DNA from: Priapulus caudatus
Lineage: Eukaryota > Priapulida > Priapulimorpha > Priapulimorphida > Priapulidae
Assembly: GCF_000485595.1 (NCBI RefSeq)
Contig: NW_014577642.1
Coordinates: forward strand, 45,740 to 99,869
Direction of reading: 5' to 3'
Length of the DNA stretch: 54,130 bases
The translations under genes and the position numbers were made by a program. This document shows positions 52,201 through 54,130 of this stretch, piece by piece. The notes beneath the pieces were generated by a model that was not told the origin of the DNA, made no database searches, and was given only the letters and a program-made list of their open reading frames with translations. Position 1 is the stretch's first letter; each line of letters opens with the position of its first letter.

Positions 52201-52203
52201 GTG

Positions 52204-52270
52204 TACCAGTAGTAGTAGTAGTAGTAGTAATGGTAGTGGTAGTGGTAGTGGTAGCAGTAGCAGTAGCGTG
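52204..52270. repeat. (AGT)n trinucleotide repeat
   Basis: AGTAGTAGTAGT runs into GGTAGTGGTAGTGG and GCAGTAGCAGTAG. Confidence 0.95.
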
Positions 52271-52290
52271 TAGTTGCTGTAGCTGTGGCC

Positions 52291-52389
52291 AGTAGAGGAT
52301 GATATATTCCATCCATAGAGCTCAGTGTTATAGGAGTATATTATATATACTCCTATAACACTGAGCTCTATGGATGGATAGCCTCTACT
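52291..52389. repeat. 99 bp near-perfect cruciform-type palindrome
   Basis: 52308-52341 and 52345-52378 are perfectly complementary 34 bp arms with a 3-base centre. Outer 8 bp arms AGTAGAGG and CCTCTACT extend it after a short unpaired stretch. Confidence 0.95.
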
Positions 52390-53099
52390 AGCAACAAACA
52401 GTTTGTGGAGAGCGATCCTAGATCGAAAACCCTTTGATGAACAGAGCATTCGGTAATTTCATGTGCAGTTTTATGGGCGCTAAAATTTCTAGCTAATCAG
52501 AATATTTGCATTTTATTGACAGTGCTTCGCGGCACGATTACGCGAATTTCGCAGAAATCGACCGATCTCGTCTTCCACGGTGCAATCGACTGATGGCTTC
52601 ATACATTAGTAGAGTGCCATTTTTTTCCATGTGGACTCGGCGTTGATTAATAAAGCTTTCTATGTGGCTAGAATCCATCAATGGTGACGCGTACGATGGA
52701 TTGTTATTAATTAGTGCATTCCGTTGCCGATTATTCCCGGGCGAACAAATGGAGGCAAAACCACTCACTTATTAATGTACAATGCGTCAAAACAGAGGTT
52801 TTTCACCTGTGTGACTGTAAGCTATACCGTGTATTGTGCCACCTTTACGCAGACGATAAACTGGCATCTTCTGCAATATTTCATGACGCTCTTATAGTCT
52901 CTATACAGAATATTCTCTCGATTTCTCTTGTGTGTGTGAAGGGTCTGTGCTTTTAAGGGTTGTCTTAGACTTAATTGTCTACTATGTACAAGTCCACTGT
53001 TCACTCTAGGAGGCTCGGTAACAGTGTGTTTTCAGGCATGGCTGCGGGCATGTGCCCTCTTGAAGAAAGTTTGCTCAAATTTCGACGTTGTTTGCCGTG

Positions 53100-53420
53100 C
53101 GTAAATAACGGATGCGTGAGAGGTTAAGAACGATAGCGACCGACGGGCCGGCCGGCGGGGCTATCTCGTGACAGTAGTGGCGCCGCCTCGGGGCCAAATA
53201 ACTATGCTGCCGATACCCGCGTGTAGGGCTCGCTCAGTGACAGCGGAGTATAGTATGTGTGTGTGACAACAACAACGTCAGCAGCGGTGGCCCCCGGGGC
53301 CTGCATGGTGAATTCCTATCGCGGGAGTCACCGCGCGCAGTGGATGCGTGTACAGCGCACGTACCTCGCTGCCGCCATCCATTACAGTGCTGCCTTGTGC
53401 GTCTGTGTGCTTCTTTGATA
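53100..53420. promoter_or_regulatory. GC-rich, CpG-dense patch, possible promoter of a gene beyond the window
   Basis: CGACGGGCCGGCCGGCGGGG at about 53140 and further CG-dense DNA to 53350, in otherwise AT-rich surroundings. No TATA box or gene start can be tied to it. Confidence 0.25.
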
Positions 53421-54130
53421 TTTATTTTATAAGTGGGAGCGTTTCATGTTATTTTTTCGTGTTTCAATGTGTCAGTGATTGGATGGATCTCCACCTGATG
53501 TGTGCTTTGTAGGCGTGGATGCAGGCGCGGGGGTGCTGGATTGAGATATTAGCTAGACGGTATTGCGATATGTGGATTGTTAGCCCACTAATCTACCGAG
53601 AAAGAAACGCGTAGGCTTTAACCGTAGCCGTGCCCTGTGCATGTTACCCAGGGGAGGCTATTTAGTTTTTACGGAAATCGACGAATTTTGAAAGTGGTTT
53701 CCGTTCATCTACTTCTGCAGTTTCACATTGTTGTTCAGAGTAGCTTTTAAAAGCATCTCCTCGAAGGATGTATTGGTTTGCAGTCTTTAAAAATAGTGGA
53801 AAAGTTAACTCTTTTAGTTAATACAATACAATTTCGACCAATCAGTACAGTGTTCGTATACTATGCGGCCACTCGTAACATAGTAACATACATGTGCAGT
53901 ACTATATACGACGTCCTTCTAGTTTCTTGTGCAAAAACGACCACGATCGCATCTAACCAGTAGGTGGCGCAACGTGCCAACTTGCGGCTGAGAAGGAGGC
54001 CACCTCACTTAAAAAAAACTCGGCAAGGACTCGTCGCGCCTTCTCACTCACCTAGATGGGCGATAGCATGTGCAGTCGGTTCGGCAGTTGTGAATGAAAG
54101 CCCTGTCCTATTTTCAGGCCATATAGCCTA
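53421..54130. other. Right end of the window, no gene supported
   Basis: Short open frames without motifs. An exon of a downstream gene could begin near 54050, but nothing supports it. Confidence 0.3.

Overview
This is eukaryotic, almost certainly invertebrate metazoan, genomic DNA. It shows canonical GT-AG introns, one large intron-rich gene, vertebrate-type TTAGGG/CCCTAA interstitial repeats, many non-autonomous hAT-like DNA transposons and abundant microsatellites. TTAGGG repeats argue against a typical insect or nematode; the species cannot be fixed further from the sequence.

The one gene I can fully support is VPS39 (Vam6/Vps39), the Rab7-binding subunit of the HOPS endolysosomal tethering complex. 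It runs on the + strand from the ATG at 4137 to the TGA at 36457-36459. Twenty-three coding exons can be read, all with consensus splice sites and matching phases. They sum to 2643 coding bases, an 880-residue protein, close to the human length. CNH domain, Vps39_1, clathrin-heavy-chain-type repeat and C-terminal Cys/His motif are in the expected order.

Between about 10.6 and 30.1 kb the exons are not collinear. The window reads exons 1-4, then 5-6, a run of N, 5-11(5' part), 5-10, a second run of N, 9-13, and finally 11-23. Each exon has one clean copy; the others are full of single-base insertions and deletions in exons and introns alike. I read this as unresolved haplotypes and uncorrected long-read gap filling, not real exon duplication. 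Transposon presence/absence differences between the copies support two haplotypes.

The most interesting sequence feature is that three VPS39 splice junctions have been expanded into tandem repeats. The exon 9 acceptor plus the first 16 exonic bases form a 57-59 bp minisatellite (5 to about 20 units depending on the copy). The exon 17 acceptor region forms a 42-43 bp triplet, and the exon 11 donor region a degenerate series. In the exon 9 array every unit is a decoy acceptor that leads to a stop codon within eight codons.

Regions: 1-4136, upstream DNA with a 24 bp minisatellite and a telomere-repeat-bearing fold-back element; 4137-36459, VPS39 with its introns packed with hAT elements, fold-backs and a THAP fragment; 36460-54130, no recognisable gene, but microsatellites, one 853 bp hAT element, GC-rich patches and several perfect or near-perfect palindromes. 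I found no RNA genes, CRISPR arrays or prokaryotic features.
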